From JAHTBL01 sp038532735 (GTDB taxonomy: Bacteria > Pseudomonadota > Alphaproteobacteria > Rhodobacterales > Rhodobacteraceae): a stretch of DNA of 64,000 nucleotides. Below are positions 43,811 to 52,825 of this stretch, piece after piece; the first letter of the stretch is position 1, and every line of letters begins with the position of its first letter. The position numbers and the translations under genes were made by a program. The notes beneath the pieces were generated by a model, which did no database searches, was not told the origin of the DNA, and saw only the letters and a list, made by a program, of their open reading frames with translations. Location: NCBI GenBank assembly GCA_038532735.1, contig JBCBAC010000002.1, positions 310,001 through 374,000 on the forward strand, written 5' to 3'.

Positions 43811-44422
43811 ATGGATCGCAAAGTAGAGGTCGCGACAGCGGCCATTCTAGTATTGTTTTTATTGCCATTTTTTCTGGTGGCATGCATCGCGGTGCGAATC
43901 AGCATCGGGTCTCCGATCTTCTTTGTTCAAACCCGCGTGGGCAGGAACAAACGGCCCATCCGTGTGCACAAACTTCGCACAATGCATCACCAGCCTGTCG
44001 GTCAAACACCCCTTCCGGATGATGCACGGACCACAGCCACAACTGTCATTCTGCGTCGACTTCGACTGGATGAATTGCCACAACTACTTGCCGTATTGCG
44101 CGGCGATTTAGCTTTGGTTGGCCCGCGCCCCTTGCTCCCCGAAACGATTGAGAGCTTCGGAGCCGAGGGAAAGATACGCTGCGCTGTGCGCCCCGGGATC
44201 ACCGGGTGGTCGCAGGTCAGCGGGAACACACATCTGAGTGATGAGGAGAAGCTCCAACTTGATCTGTGGTATGTCGCGAACCGATCGATGGCACTGGATT
44301 TTCGTATCTTGTTTGAAACGGGTCTCGTTGCGTTGTTTGGAGAGCGCCGTAAACCCAGCAGACTTCTTGCGGCGCAATCTGACATCGCGATGGATACCCC
44401 TGCAGGGAGGCCGTCGCTTTGA
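43811..44422 (+). CDS. Initiating sugar transferase (ExoY/WbaP C-terminal type)
   Basis: A bacterial sugar-phosphate transferase of 203 residues from the ATG at 43811. A frame to a GTG at 43700 is possible, but its first 37 residues do not resemble the family. The hydrophobic hairpin helix lies at about 8-33. The catalytic block follows: IFFVQTRVGRNKRPIRVHKLRTM, then LRRLRLDELPQL and LVGPRPLLPETI, then RPGITGWSQVSGN. It moves a sugar-1-phosphate onto undecaprenyl phosphate to start the repeat unit. It overlaps the formyltransferase gene by 4 nt. Confidence 0.88.
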   Translation: MDRKVEVATAAILVLFLLPFFLVACIAVRISIGSPIFFVQTRVGRNKRPIRVHKLRTMHHQPVGQTPLPDDARTTATTVILRRLRLDELPQLLAVLRGDLALVGPRPLLPETIESFGAEGKIRCAVRPGITGWSQVSGNTHLSDEEKLQLDLWYVANRSMALDFRILFETGLVALFGERRKPSRLLAAQSDIAMDTPAGRPSL

Positions 44423-45336
44423 AAACAGTTTTCATTGGCGCAGTCGAAGGTTCTGCGAAAGCGCTTGAAGCTCTCTGCAGTTCAGGCCGCGCGCCCGAGC
44501 TGGTCGTCACCCTTCCTCTCGATCTGTCACATAGACACTCTGATTTTGCTGATCTTGGCCCGATCTGCTCAAAATTCGATGTGCCATTACACCGGACCCC
44601 AAAATCCGAGGCCCCCGAAACTTTGCAGCGGATTGCCGAAGTTAAGCCAGATCTTGTTCTGGTCATCGGCTGGTCACAGCTTTGCGGTCCAGCCCTCCGC
44701 GACATTCCCAAAATCGGCAATATCGGCTTTCATCCCTCAGCGCTGCCACGGCTTCGCGGGCGCGGCGTCATTCCTTGGACGATCCTTCTGGGTCTGAAGG
44801 AAACCGGCGCGACCCTTTTCTGGCTGGGCGACGGGGCCGATACCGGTCCCATCGCAAGCCAACGCCTGATCGCCATAGACCCTGCAAGCGAAACCGCGGC
44901 CAGTCTTTATGAAAAGCAGATCACAGCGCTGTCCCAGATGCTGCCGCCGCTGGTTGAGCGTATCACTGCAGGCGACATTCCCGCCGACCCGCAAGATGAC
45001 AGCCTCGCAAGCGTTTGTGCGCGGCGGCGTCCAAGCGACGGGCATATTGACTGGTCGCGGCCGGCCTCTGAAGTTGAACGGCTGATCCGGGCGGCTGGCC
45101 CGCCTTATCCCGGTGCTTTTACGCAGGCAGATGATGGCGCGGAATTGGTTCTGACAAATGCACGCATGCACCCGCGCGAGGGCTACTTCATCGGATTGCC
45201 GGGTCAGGTTCAGGCCGTTGACGGCAATACATTCACTGTCGTTTGCGGCGACACCCGCAGTATCGACATCACCGCGTGGGCGGGTGCCGACGCGCCGCCG
45301 CGCGTGCATACCTTTCTCGGAGGACGACAGACATGA
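44419..45336 (+). CDS. Formyltransferase-family protein (sugar N-formyltransferase-like)
   Basis: A 305-residue protein with the methionyl-tRNA formyltransferase fold, N-terminal catalytic domain plus a C-terminal domain. It starts with TTG (CTTTGA overlap with the transferase stop). The catalytic histidine H105 is in GFHPSALPRLRG and the aspartate D141 in DGADTG. The asparagine two positions before the histidine in Fmt and ArnA is G103, as I recall for one non-Fmt branch. The exopolysaccharide context and coupling to a deacetylase point to an N-formylated or otherwise acylated amino sugar. Folate cofactor use is inferred from the family. Confidence 0.82.
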   Translation: MKTVFIGAVEGSAKALEALCSSGRAPELVVTLPLDLSHRHSDFADLGPICSKFDVPLHRTPKSEAPETLQRIAEVKPDLVLVIGWSQLCGPALRDIPKIGNIGFHPSALPRLRGRGVIPWTILLGLKETGATLFWLGDGADTGPIASQRLIAIDPASETAASLYEKQITALSQMLPPLVERITAGDIPADPQDDSLASVCARRRPSDGHIDWSRPASEVERLIRAAGPPYPGAFTQADDGAELVLTNARMHPREGYFIGLPGQVQAVDGNTFTVVCGDTRSIDITAWAGADAPPRVHTFLGGRQT

Positions 45337-46022
45337 CTTTCGGCTTTGGCAGCATGAAAGGCCCGGTTTTGGTCATCGCGCCTCATCCCGACGACGAGGT
45401 TCTGGGAGCAGGAGGCACAATGGCGCGTCTCGCATCTGAAGGCCGCGAGGTGCATGTCTGCATTGTCACAAGTGGCAGCCCTCCAAAATATGATGCTGCA
45501 CAAATTGAGCGTGTCCGCTCCGAAGCAAAGCTGGCAAATGATCGGCTTGGCGTGACAGACGTGCATTGGCTGGGGTTTCCCGCAGCCGAACTGTCCGAGA
45601 CACCCCACGCAGACCTCAATGCTGGGATCGCAGGGCTCGTTCAGTCTCTAGGCCCAGAGGTCGTGCTGCTGCCGCATCCGGGCGACATGCATCTCGATCA
45701 CCAAGCGTGCTTCACCTCCAGCCTTGTCGCAAGCCGTCCGCACCAGGCGACATATCCGCCTGTCTTGATGGCCTATGAAACGTTGTCTGAAACCAACTGG
45801 AATGCCCCGCATCTGACGCCTGGCTTCATTCCGTCAGTCTTCGTCGACATCAGCGAAACACTGGACGCCAAACTTGATGCTTTTGCGCTTTATGAAAGCC
45901 AGGTTCGCCAACCACCGCATGAACGCTCGCCAGAGGTTCTACGTGCTTTGGCGACGTTGCGCGGCGCAACGGTTCACCGCAACGCATGCGAGGCTTTCGT
46001 GCCCGTGCGCATGGTTCTGTGA
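45333..46022 (+). CDS. PIG-L-family deacetylase
   Basis: A 229-residue zinc-dependent N-deacetylase of the PIG-L/LmbE family. The metal-binding signature APHPDDE is at residues 15-21, and the later histidine pair occurs in HPGDMHLDHQ near 114-123. The ATG overlaps the formyltransferase stop (ATGA). PIG-L enzymes remove acetyl groups from N-acetylated sugars or related small molecules. Coupled to a formyltransferase and a DegT aminotransferase, it may expose an amine that is then re-acylated. It could also work on the repeat unit itself. Substrate is unknown. Confidence 0.86.
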   Translation: MTFGFGSMKGPVLVIAPHPDDEVLGAGGTMARLASEGREVHVCIVTSGSPPKYDAAQIERVRSEAKLANDRLGVTDVHWLGFPAAELSETPHADLNAGIAGLVQSLGPEVVLLPHPGDMHLDHQACFTSSLVASRPHQATYPPVLMAYETLSETNWNAPHLTPGFIPSVFVDISETLDAKLDAFALYESQVRQPPHERSPEVLRALATLRGATVHRNACEAFVPVRMVL

Positions 46023-46033
46023 GGGCAAACAGT

Positions 46034-47215
46034 ATGGCAAATTGGCCCATTTTTGATGACGAACAAGTCGAAGCCGTTGCGCGCGTGCTTAGATCAGGTC
46101 GCGTGAATGCATGGACAGGCCCGGAGGTTGGCGAGTTCGAGGCCGCCTTTGCCAAGCTCACGGGCACGGAACATGCAATGGCGATGGCCAATGGTACGGT
46201 CACTTTGGACACAGCGCTCCGTGTGCTGGACCTTGAACCGGGAGACGAAGTGATCGTCTCTCCGCGTAGCTTTGTGGCGTCGGCCTCATGCGTGATGCTG
46301 GCCGGAGGTATCCCAATTTTCGCCGATGTCGACAGGGACAGTCAAAACATCACACCTGCCACCATTGCGCCGCTCATCGGCCCTCGCACGCGCGGAATCC
46401 TTGCCGTTCACCATGCAGGCTGGCCTTGCGATATGGCAGGCATTCTGGATCTTGCCAGCGCCCACGATCTTTGGGTGATCGAAGATTGCGCGCAGGCGCA
46501 TGGCGCTAAGATCGATGGCCAACATATCGGCGGTTTCGGCACCTTTGGCTCGTTTTCCTTCTGTCAGGACAAAATCATGACCACAGGCGGAGAGGGTGGC
46601 CTTCTCGTCACAAATGACGAGACACTTTTCGCGCGGGCCTGGAGCTTCAAGGACCACGGCAAAAACCGCGCGACCGTAATGGCACCGGCGGATGCGCCAG
46701 GTTTCAGGTGGCTCCATGATGGTCCACCCGGAACCAACTTACGGATGACGGGCATGCAAGCCGCCCTCGGGCTGGTGCAGATCGCTCGGCTGCCAGAATG
46801 GCGTCGCATCCGCAGTCGGAATGCGCACATTCTGGTCGAGGCTTTAGCCGAAGACCCTCTGTTCAGAGTGCCTTTGCCAGCTCAAGGGATCACCCATGCC
46901 TATTATCGTTTCTATGTCTTTCTCAGATTGGATGCGCTCGCGGGCGGCTGGAACCGTGACCGTATTCTTGATGAGATTAAAGCAGCCGGATTTCAGGCTT
47001 TGACAGGAAGCTGCCCAGAAATTTACCGCGAACGGGTGTTCGCCGATCATGGGTTGGGGCCATCCGCACCCCTTCCGGTCGCGCAGGAACTTGGCGAAAC
47101 CAGCCTCGCCTTCCTCGTCGATCCAGCCCAGACGGAAGAGGATCTGGCTGAACTCGCGGATGTCCTTAAAGCGATCTCTCGAAAAGCGGTTCGAAAATCA
47201 ACACGTTGCGCGTAG
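46034..47215 (+). CDS. DegT/DnrJ/EryC1/StrS-family aminotransferase
   Basis: A 393-residue PLP enzyme of the sugar aminotransferase family. The PLP lysine K180 lies in SFCQDKIMTTGGEGG, and the aspartate that contacts the ring nitrogen is D151 in EDCAQAHG. The ATG at 46034 follows GAGGGC 7 nt upstream; an earlier frame extends into the PIG-L gene. It likely transfers an amine from glutamate to a 4-keto sugar nucleotide, such as that made by the WbpM-like dehydratase at 31570-33654. It converges with the export protein gene 53 nt away. Confidence 0.9.
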   Translation: MANWPIFDDEQVEAVARVLRSGRVNAWTGPEVGEFEAAFAKLTGTEHAMAMANGTVTLDTALRVLDLEPGDEVIVSPRSFVASASCVMLAGGIPIFADVDRDSQNITPATIAPLIGPRTRGILAVHHAGWPCDMAGILDLASAHDLWVIEDCAQAHGAKIDGQHIGGFGTFGSFSFCQDKIMTTGGEGGLLVTNDETLFARAWSFKDHGKNRATVMAPADAPGFRWLHDGPPGTNLRMTGMQAALGLVQIARLPEWRRIRSRNAHILVEALAEDPLFRVPLPAQGITHAYYRFYVFLRLDALAGGWNRDRILDEIKAAGFQALTGSCPEIYRERVFADHGLGPSAPLPVAQELGETSLAFLVDPAQTEEDLAELADVLKAISRKAVRKSTRCA

Positions 47216-47268
47216 GCACATCTTTCTGCCCCAGGTCGCGAGCTCGCGCAAAATCGTTTCTAGAAAAG

Positions 47269-48531
47269 TCATTCCTCGAGAAACGTGACCTTCACTTCGA
47301 CCACGTCGCCTGGCTGAACCAAATCACCCATGCGCGCTTGTCGTTCCTCTTCATCGTCACCCGATCCACGGTAGATGAAGACATCAACGATGGTTTCGAC
47401 CTGTGAGGCGACAGTGCTGCCCGTTCCGACCAGAACGGCTTGAAGCCCCTCAATCCGTCCCTCAAGCTGTGAGAGGTCTTGCTCCAGCTCTTGGTTCTGA
47501 GTGAGCAAGTCGGATCGATACTCATTTTGAGTGCGTTCAATTTCCGCGACAAGCCGGGCGCGCTCCGCCTGAGTGCCGAAAATATCGCTTTCTATCGTCA
47601 AAAGCCGCGCAGAGGCCGTCAGCGCAGCTTGCCTGATATTGTTGACCGTATCAGCGGTGGTCAGACCACGCTCTCTCATATCAAGAACGCGCGCGAGGCG
47701 TTCTTCCTCGGCAGCCGACGCACTCGTGTAATTCCCAAACGCCGTGCGCAGCCTTTCGATCCGTTGGTCTACCAGTTCGATACGCTTGTTAAGTGCCTCA
47801 TTGACGTGGAACCGGTCAGCGATGCCAAGGCTGACTTCTTCCAAAACGGTCGCAGCGCCCTGCTCTCCCAGGATCTCCGACAGCTTCGCGAGATCGGCAT
47901 CGGGAATATCCTCCACCGAGGCGGGTGCCGCCAAAAGAATTGTGTTTTTCAGAAGCTGTCCGCGAAGCAGTCGGCGCAATTGCATCGCTGCGTTAAGCTG
48001 CGCTGGGGCTTCGAACGGAGTTGCCGTCGCGCCTTGTGTGGCGGACACCCCGCCCCGCGCACCAATCGCCGCTCTCACAGTAAGTCCGGGGGCGAAATCC
48101 ACGATCCCGGGTTGGGCGACATGACCGTGAATTGTGACCGGCCGTAGCTGCGTAATCTCAAGGAAAAGATCATCTGCATCCAAGACGACAAACGCAGGAT
48201 CCCTCCCCACAAGGTTCGGCACTTCGATACCAAGGGCTGACTGCTTGATCTCGTGTGTCAATTCACTCAGGGAGAGACCCTCAGCCTGAAACCTTCCTAG
48301 AAAAGGAAAACCGATCCCGCCATCAATCCCGATCCTCGCGACATGCGGGCCGGGTTGTAGCGCTAGGTAGCTGAGCGAGAGCTCATCGCCTGGTTGAAGT
48401 TTATACGCGTCATCCTGCGCAACCGATTGCACAGCGAACAGTGCAAGAAAGACTGCGCAGCAAAATATGTGCGATAGCAACTGATAGGCAAGACCGCACA
48501 AGCGGCGTGGGAAATTTAAATCACGGTTCAA
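47269..48531 (-). CDS. Polysaccharide export outer-membrane protein (Wza/ExoF-like)
   Basis: A 420-residue periplasmic/outer-membrane protein with a signal peptide (cleaved near AVQSVAQDD, about residue 40). The N-terminal Poly_export domain includes YKLQPGDELSLSYL, and a SLBB-like segment (VTIHGHVAQPGIVDF) lies near 133-147. A long helical, coiled-coil-rich region (about 220-370) is followed by a C-terminal LVQPGDVVEVKV block. This layout matches ExoF-type proteins rather than Escherichia coli Wza. No lipobox cysteine is evident. It should form the export channel together with the ExoP-like protein. Confidence 0.87.
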   Translation of the reverse strand: MNRDLNFPRRLCGLAYQLLSHIFCCAVFLALFAVQSVAQDDAYKLQPGDELSLSYLALQPGPHVARIGIDGGIGFPFLGRFQAEGLSLSELTHEIKQSALGIEVPNLVGRDPAFVVLDADDLFLEITQLRPVTIHGHVAQPGIVDFAPGLTVRAAIGARGGVSATQGATATPFEAPAQLNAAMQLRRLLRGQLLKNTILLAAPASVEDIPDADLAKLSEILGEQGAATVLEEVSLGIADRFHVNEALNKRIELVDQRIERLRTAFGNYTSASAAEEERLARVLDMRERGLTTADTVNNIRQAALTASARLLTIESDIFGTQAERARLVAEIERTQNEYRSDLLTQNQELEQDLSQLEGRIEGLQAVLVGTGSTVASQVETIVDVFIYRGSGDDEEERQARMGDLVQPGDVVEVKVTFLEE

Positions 48532-48837
48532 GAGCGGGTCCTGACAAGCCAGATATCAATTAATAAACAAGTAAATACAGGTCCTGGAAAATCGGATGCT
48601 CATACATCCAAGGGCAGACCTTTATAAAAACTAAACAGTATTAGTGAATTTTTCTGCCTTCCCGTCAAGACCGCCGTCCTTTCAGAGGCCTTCAGACGCT
48701 CAGACTTTCTTGCACAGATTCTTTCAGTGTCGTCATGCGATCGCACTGCAAATCGTCTTCCGATATGCTTCGAAATTTTTCACGGGCAAAGATTATGAAA
48801 GGCGATGCCGCACAAGTCACTGATGATATGCGATAAA
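48532..48837. other. 306-bp intergenic region upstream of the export gene
   Basis: No gene or repeat is evident between the export-protein start and the tRNA gene. The first 120 bp are AT-rich (ATTAATAAACAAGTAAATAC and similar), and this is where the export gene promoter should lie. The rest has ordinary composition. Confidence 0.4.
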
Positions 48838-48913
48838 TGGTGCCCCCACACGGACTCGAACCGCGGACCTACTGATTACAAATCAGTTGCTCTACCAGCT
48901 GAGCTATAGGGGC
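48838..48913 (-). tRNA. tRNA-Thr (anticodon TGT)
   Basis: A complete 76-nt cloverleaf on the minus strand including the encoded CCA (48840-48838). The acceptor stem starts GCCCCTA at 48913 and pairs with the TGGGGGC end. The D arm contains AGCTCAGCTGGTAGAGC. The anticodon stem ACTGA/TCAGT holds the loop TTTGTAA, giving anticodon TGT, which reads ACA threonine codons. The T arm contains GGTTCGAGTCC. It ends 177 bp before the acetate kinase start. Confidence 0.95.
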
Positions 48914-49090
48914 TCTGTTCTTCACGAACTCGCGCGATATAGCAGCAGAGCTTTGAAAAGGGCAATGGGGTTTTGTGCCTGTGAGCCGGATTTGTAACCG
49001 CGCGCTTTTGCCAAACTGTCACCTGCGTGAAATATGTCCTAGCGTATGACCTATTCGAACCGCCGCCCCATTCGCTTGCAAAGGCCAGAC

Positions 49091-50299
49091 ATGCGCAAGG
49101 ATACTCTTGAGGTAACGCCTCAGTCGGAAGTTGCAACTGGCGGACAATCCGCGATTCTGACGCTGAATGCGGGATCGTCATCGCTGAAATTTGGCGTGTA
49201 TCGCGACACGGCTGAGCCAGAAATGCTAGTCGATGGGCAGGTTGACGGTATTGGGCTGACGGCGATGCTCGAACTTCAGACGGCGGATGAAAAATCCCAA
49301 CTGCCGGTCCCTGCGCCGAACCATGCCGCGGCACTCAATGCGGTGATTGGCGCGCTAAAGCCGCATCTCGACGGGCTGCACATCGCGGGTGTTGGCCACC
49401 GGATTGTGCATGGCGGTCCGGATCTGGTCGCGCCTGAAATCCTGAGCGACGACATTCTTGCCAAACTGCAACAACTGGCGCCGCTCGCCCCGCTGCATCA
49501 GCCGCCAAACCTGGCAGGGGTTGCTGCGGCAAAGGCGCTGTTTCCAAGTGCGGTGCAAGTTGGGTGCTTTGACACAGCCTTTCACCGGGACCACCCTTGG
49601 GTGAACGATACCTTTGCCTTGCCGCGCAAATACTATACTGAGGGCATCCGCCGTTATGGGTTTCACGGGCTGAGCTATGACTACATCACCGGCGTTGTCG
49701 CGCGCGACTACCCGGACCTGCATGCCGGTAAGATCATCGTGGCGCATCTGGGCAACGGGGCGTCGATGTGTGCGATCCGCCAGGGGATGAGCGTCGGCTC
49801 CACCATGGGCTTTTCGGCGCTCGACGGGCTGCCGATGGGCACGCGATGCGGGCAGATCGACCCAGGCGTCATCCTGTATCTGATCGATCAGAAGAACATG
49901 GCGCCGCAAGAGCTTCATGCGCTTCTTTACGAGGAAAGCGGGCTGCTCGGTCTCTCAAATATCTCGAGCGATATGCGGACCCTTCTGGCGGACCCCTCCC
50001 CACAGGCCGCCGAGGCCATCGACTATTACGTCTTCCGCGCGCGGCGCGAGATCGGCGCGCTATCGGCGGTGCTCAACGGGGTCGATGCCGTGATCTTTTG
50101 CGGCGGGATTGGCGAGAATGCCGCCCCGATCCGGCAGCGCATTTGTGAAGGGCTGGAGTATCTGGGAATTGCCGTCTCGGAAGAGGCAAATGCTGCTAAC
50201 GCACGCGAGATCGGGACTGGCAAAACCCGGGTGATGATCATTCCCACTGATGAGGAACGCATCATCGCCCGCGCCGTGCATAGCGCGATCCAGGTCTAG
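49091..50299 (+). CDS. ackA: Acetate/propionate kinase
   Basis: A 402-residue acetate kinase that interconverts acetate plus ATP with acetyl phosphate. Hallmarks are LNAGSSSLKFGVY near residue 24, GHRIVHGG near 95, FHGLSYDYITG near 200, LGNGASMCAI and the C-terminal FCGGIGENAAPIR. The ATG at 49091 was chosen because AAAGG precedes it by 7 nt; an ATG at 49046 would add 15 residues but has no ribosome-binding site. No phosphotransacetylase gene is adjacent. Its stop shares CTAG with the stop of the convergent transglycosylase gene. Confidence 0.93.
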   Translation: MRKDTLEVTPQSEVATGGQSAILTLNAGSSSLKFGVYRDTAEPEMLVDGQVDGIGLTAMLELQTADEKSQLPVPAPNHAAALNAVIGALKPHLDGLHIAGVGHRIVHGGPDLVAPEILSDDILAKLQQLAPLAPLHQPPNLAGVAAAKALFPSAVQVGCFDTAFHRDHPWVNDTFALPRKYYTEGIRRYGFHGLSYDYITGVVARDYPDLHAGKIIVAHLGNGASMCAIRQGMSVGSTMGFSALDGLPMGTRCGQIDPGVILYLIDQKNMAPQELHALLYEESGLLGLSNISSDMRTLLADPSPQAAEAIDYYVFRARREIGALSAVLNGVDAVIFCGGIGENAAPIRQRICEGLEYLGIAVSEEANAANAREIGTGKTRVMIIPTDEERIIARAVHSAIQV

Positions 50300-51438
50300 C
50301 GCAAAGCGCGTAGCATCTCGGGCGAGGGACGACCAGTGACAGGCAAGCCCCGGCTGGCCTGATACGCCTCAATCGCCGCCGTCGTATTGGCACCGATCAC
50401 GCCATCTGCGCCTTGCGTGTCAAAGCCGCGTGCGGTCAGGCGCTGCTGCAGGGTGATGCGGTCGTCTTTGGTCAATCCGTTGGCATCAGGCGGGAAGCTG
50501 GTGCGCAGCGGCCCTGCCCCGCCGATCCGGTCGGCCAGATGCCCGACACCAATCGCGTAGGCGTCCGAATTGTTGTAGCGCTTGATTACGTTGAAGTTGC
50601 GGGTTGTCTGAAAGCGCGGGCCGCCGGGTTGGGGCTGCAGGACCGTACCAGAGACCGCTCCGGTCACCTCTTGCCCCCACGACAGTCCGCGAACCCAGCC
50701 ATTGCGCTGGAGATACGCAGCAGCCGAGGCGAGCGCGTCTGAGGGGTCGTCCGACCAGATATCGCGACGGCCATCGCCGGTGAAATCGACGGCATAGGCC
50801 TCATAGCTGGTCGGAATGAACTGCGTATGGCCCATCGCACCCGCCCAGCTACCGGTCATCTGGCGCGCAGGGATATCGCCGTTTTGAATGATACGGAGGG
50901 CGGCGATCAGCTGGCGCTCGAAGAAGGCGCCGCGCCGTCCGTCAAATGCCAACGTCGATGTGGCAGAGATGACGGGCACATCGCCGCGACGTTCCCCGAA
51001 AAAGCTCTCAAGCCCCCAAATCGCCGTGATAATTTCAGCGTCGACGCCATAACGCGCTTCCAGAGTTTGGAGCGTGTTACGATGGCGCGCGAAGGCTCGA
51101 CGTCCTTTGGCAATCCGCTCGTCCGACGCGGCAATCGACAGGTAGTCTTCGAGGCTGCGGCTGAACTCCGTCTGGTTTCGGTCACGGCGTACAACACCAG
51201 GCAGAAAGCCCGTTCCCTGAAAAGCTGCGTTCAACGTCCGCTCGGAGATGCCTTGACGCAAAGCGCGGCCCCGAAAGGCTGCGACCCATGCGTCATAGCT
51301 GGCGTTCGGTACGGGGCGCAGGTCAGCAGGAAGCCCAGTAGCGAATGTAGAACCCGTGACCGCACGCGGCGCAGTATCGCTGCACGCTGTGGCTCCAAAT
51401 GCGATAAATCCCAACCCGAAGAGACGTCGTGTCAGCAT
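50296..51438 (-). CDS. Lytic murein transglycosylase (MltB-like) with peptidoglycan-binding domain
   Basis: A 380-residue envelope protein. The signal peptide ends near GATACS, where C19 may be lipidated, though the lipobox is weak. The SLT_2/MltB catalytic domain spans about 50-300, with the catalytic glutamate E144 in IWGLESFFG, plus MGHTQFIPTSYE. A C-terminal peptidoglycan-binding type 1 domain (about 310-380) contains GADGVIGANTTAAI. It cleaves the MurNAc-GlcNAc bond with 1,6-anhydro ring formation. The gene converges with ackA with a 4-nt shared stop. Confidence 0.93.
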   Translation of the reverse strand: MLTRRLFGLGFIAFGATACSDTAPRAVTGSTFATGLPADLRPVPNASYDAWVAAFRGRALRQGISERTLNAAFQGTGFLPGVVRRDRNQTEFSRSLEDYLSIAASDERIAKGRRAFARHRNTLQTLEARYGVDAEIITAIWGLESFFGERRGDVPVISATSTLAFDGRRGAFFERQLIAALRIIQNGDIPARQMTGSWAGAMGHTQFIPTSYEAYAVDFTGDGRRDIWSDDPSDALASAAAYLQRNGWVRGLSWGQEVTGAVSGTVLQPQPGGPRFQTTRNFNVIKRYNNSDAYAIGVGHLADRIGGAGPLRTSFPPDANGLTKDDRITLQQRLTARGFDTQGADGVIGANTTAAIEAYQASRGLPVTGRPSPEMLRALR

Positions 51439-51561
51439 GCCTTGCCCTCTCGATTACACCTCAACCCGAGCCTATCGGATCAACCCGAGGGTGCAACCAG
51501 ATGCCATCCGCTCGGCGGTTGACGACCAGCGCTTCAAGCAGCTCGAGCCTTTTGTGCCATG

Positions 51562-52767
51562 TCAAACAGACGCATGCCCCCGCAGCTTCACGACCAGTGG
51601 CAACATAAGCACCACCAAAATCGCCGAGAAAAAGAAGGGCGCACCGGGCAGATAAACCCCCTCCCCATCGACGGAGGCCTGAAAGAGGCTCGTCATCGCG
51701 ATGGGCGAGAGAACAGCAGCGACCGACGAAAGCGATGCAATCACGCCTTGCACGACCCCTTGCCGATCTTCCTCCACCTGATTGGAAGCCATCGCCGTCA
51801 TCAGCGCGGGCACCAGATCCGACAAAGCAGCAAGGATCAAAAAGACCACCAGAGCGGTCACTGTCGTCGTGAAGCCAAAGCCGATCATCCCAATCAATGC
51901 CGAGATCATACCCAGCATAAGCGTCCTGTAATCGCCCATCATTCGGATTAGGATCGGCATCAGCCCGCCTTGAACCAAAGCCAGCATCACGCCGTAGGCG
52001 GCCAGTGATAAACCAATATAGAGGGTCGACCAGCCGAAGACTTCGCGCGTCCAAAAGGCCCAAATCGTCGGGTAGACCATATTGGCGAACTCAAAGATGA
52101 AGATGCAGATCAGAGGCACTGCGAGGCGCGGGATACGGAACGCGTCGATGATGGATTGAAACGGGTTCAGATCGCGCCTTCCGAACGGGCGCCGCTTTTC
52201 AGGCGGTAGGCTCTCGGGCAGCACGAAGACACCAAAGAGCGCATTTGCGGCAGACAGGACCGCTGCGATCCAGAAGGGCGCGGTCAGGCTGATCTCTGCT
52301 GCGATACCACCGATTGCGGGGCCCAGAACAAAGCCAATCCCGAAGGCCGCACCGATCAAACCAAAATTCGCGGCCTTGTTCTGCGGAGTAGAGACATCCG
52401 CGACATAGGCCGTCGCCGTGATATACGTGGCCCCCGCCAGACCGGCGAGCGTGCGCCCCAGCAACAGCATCCAGAAACTGTCGGCCAAGGCCATGATGAC
52501 ATAGTCAATCGCCAGCATGACCAACGCTGCGATCAGCACGGGCCGGCGCCCCACCGCATCCGAGATGCTTCCAACAATCGGACCGCACAGGAAAAGCGCG
52601 CCTGCATAGGCCGCCATCAGAACTCCGCCCCAGAATGCGCCCTGACCGGTGCTGTCCGCACCAACGCGCGCCATCAGATCGGGCATGATAGGGAAAACGA
52701 TCCCGATCCCGATGGCATCAATCATCAGCGTGATGAGAACAAATATGATCGCGCGGTCTTTGAACAT
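51562..52767 (-). CDS. MFS transporter, TetA/multidrug efflux type
   Basis: A 401-residue major facilitator protein with about twelve helices. The motif A loop GSISDAVGRRPVLI lies between helices 2 and 3 (about residues 66-79), and the antiporter motif C-like glycine-rich stretch AAFGIGFVLGPAIGG near 139-153 is typical of the drug:H+ antiporter-1 group. TetA-like proteins of this length are common in Rhodobacteraceae and often export unknown compounds, so a tetracycline phenotype should not be assumed. It stands alone between the transglycosylase and phnM genes. Confidence 0.9.
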   Translation of the reverse strand: MFKDRAIIFVLITLMIDAIGIGIVFPIMPDLMARVGADSTGQGAFWGGVLMAAYAGALFLCGPIVGSISDAVGRRPVLIAALVMLAIDYVIMALADSFWMLLLGRTLAGLAGATYITATAYVADVSTPQNKAANFGLIGAAFGIGFVLGPAIGGIAAEISLTAPFWIAAVLSAANALFGVFVLPESLPPEKRRPFGRRDLNPFQSIIDAFRIPRLAVPLICIFIFEFANMVYPTIWAFWTREVFGWSTLYIGLSLAAYGVMLALVQGGLMPILIRMMGDYRTLMLGMISALIGMIGFGFTTTVTALVVFLILAALSDLVPALMTAMASNQVEEDRQGVVQGVIASLSSVAAVLSPIAMTSLFQASVDGEGVYLPGAPFFFSAILVVLMLPLVVKLRGHASV

Positions 52768-52825
52768 GCCTTGCTATCGGTCCGGCCCAAGACCAAGGCA
52801 AGCCAAATCGACCCGAAGGCGTGCT

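Noticed and set aside
21912..48531. Treating the polysaccharide locus as a genomic island bounded by mobile elements
   Set aside because: No transposase, integrase or flanking direct repeats were found. The tRNA-Thr at its right edge is intact and no attachment-site copy was seen, so transfer is only suspected from composition.
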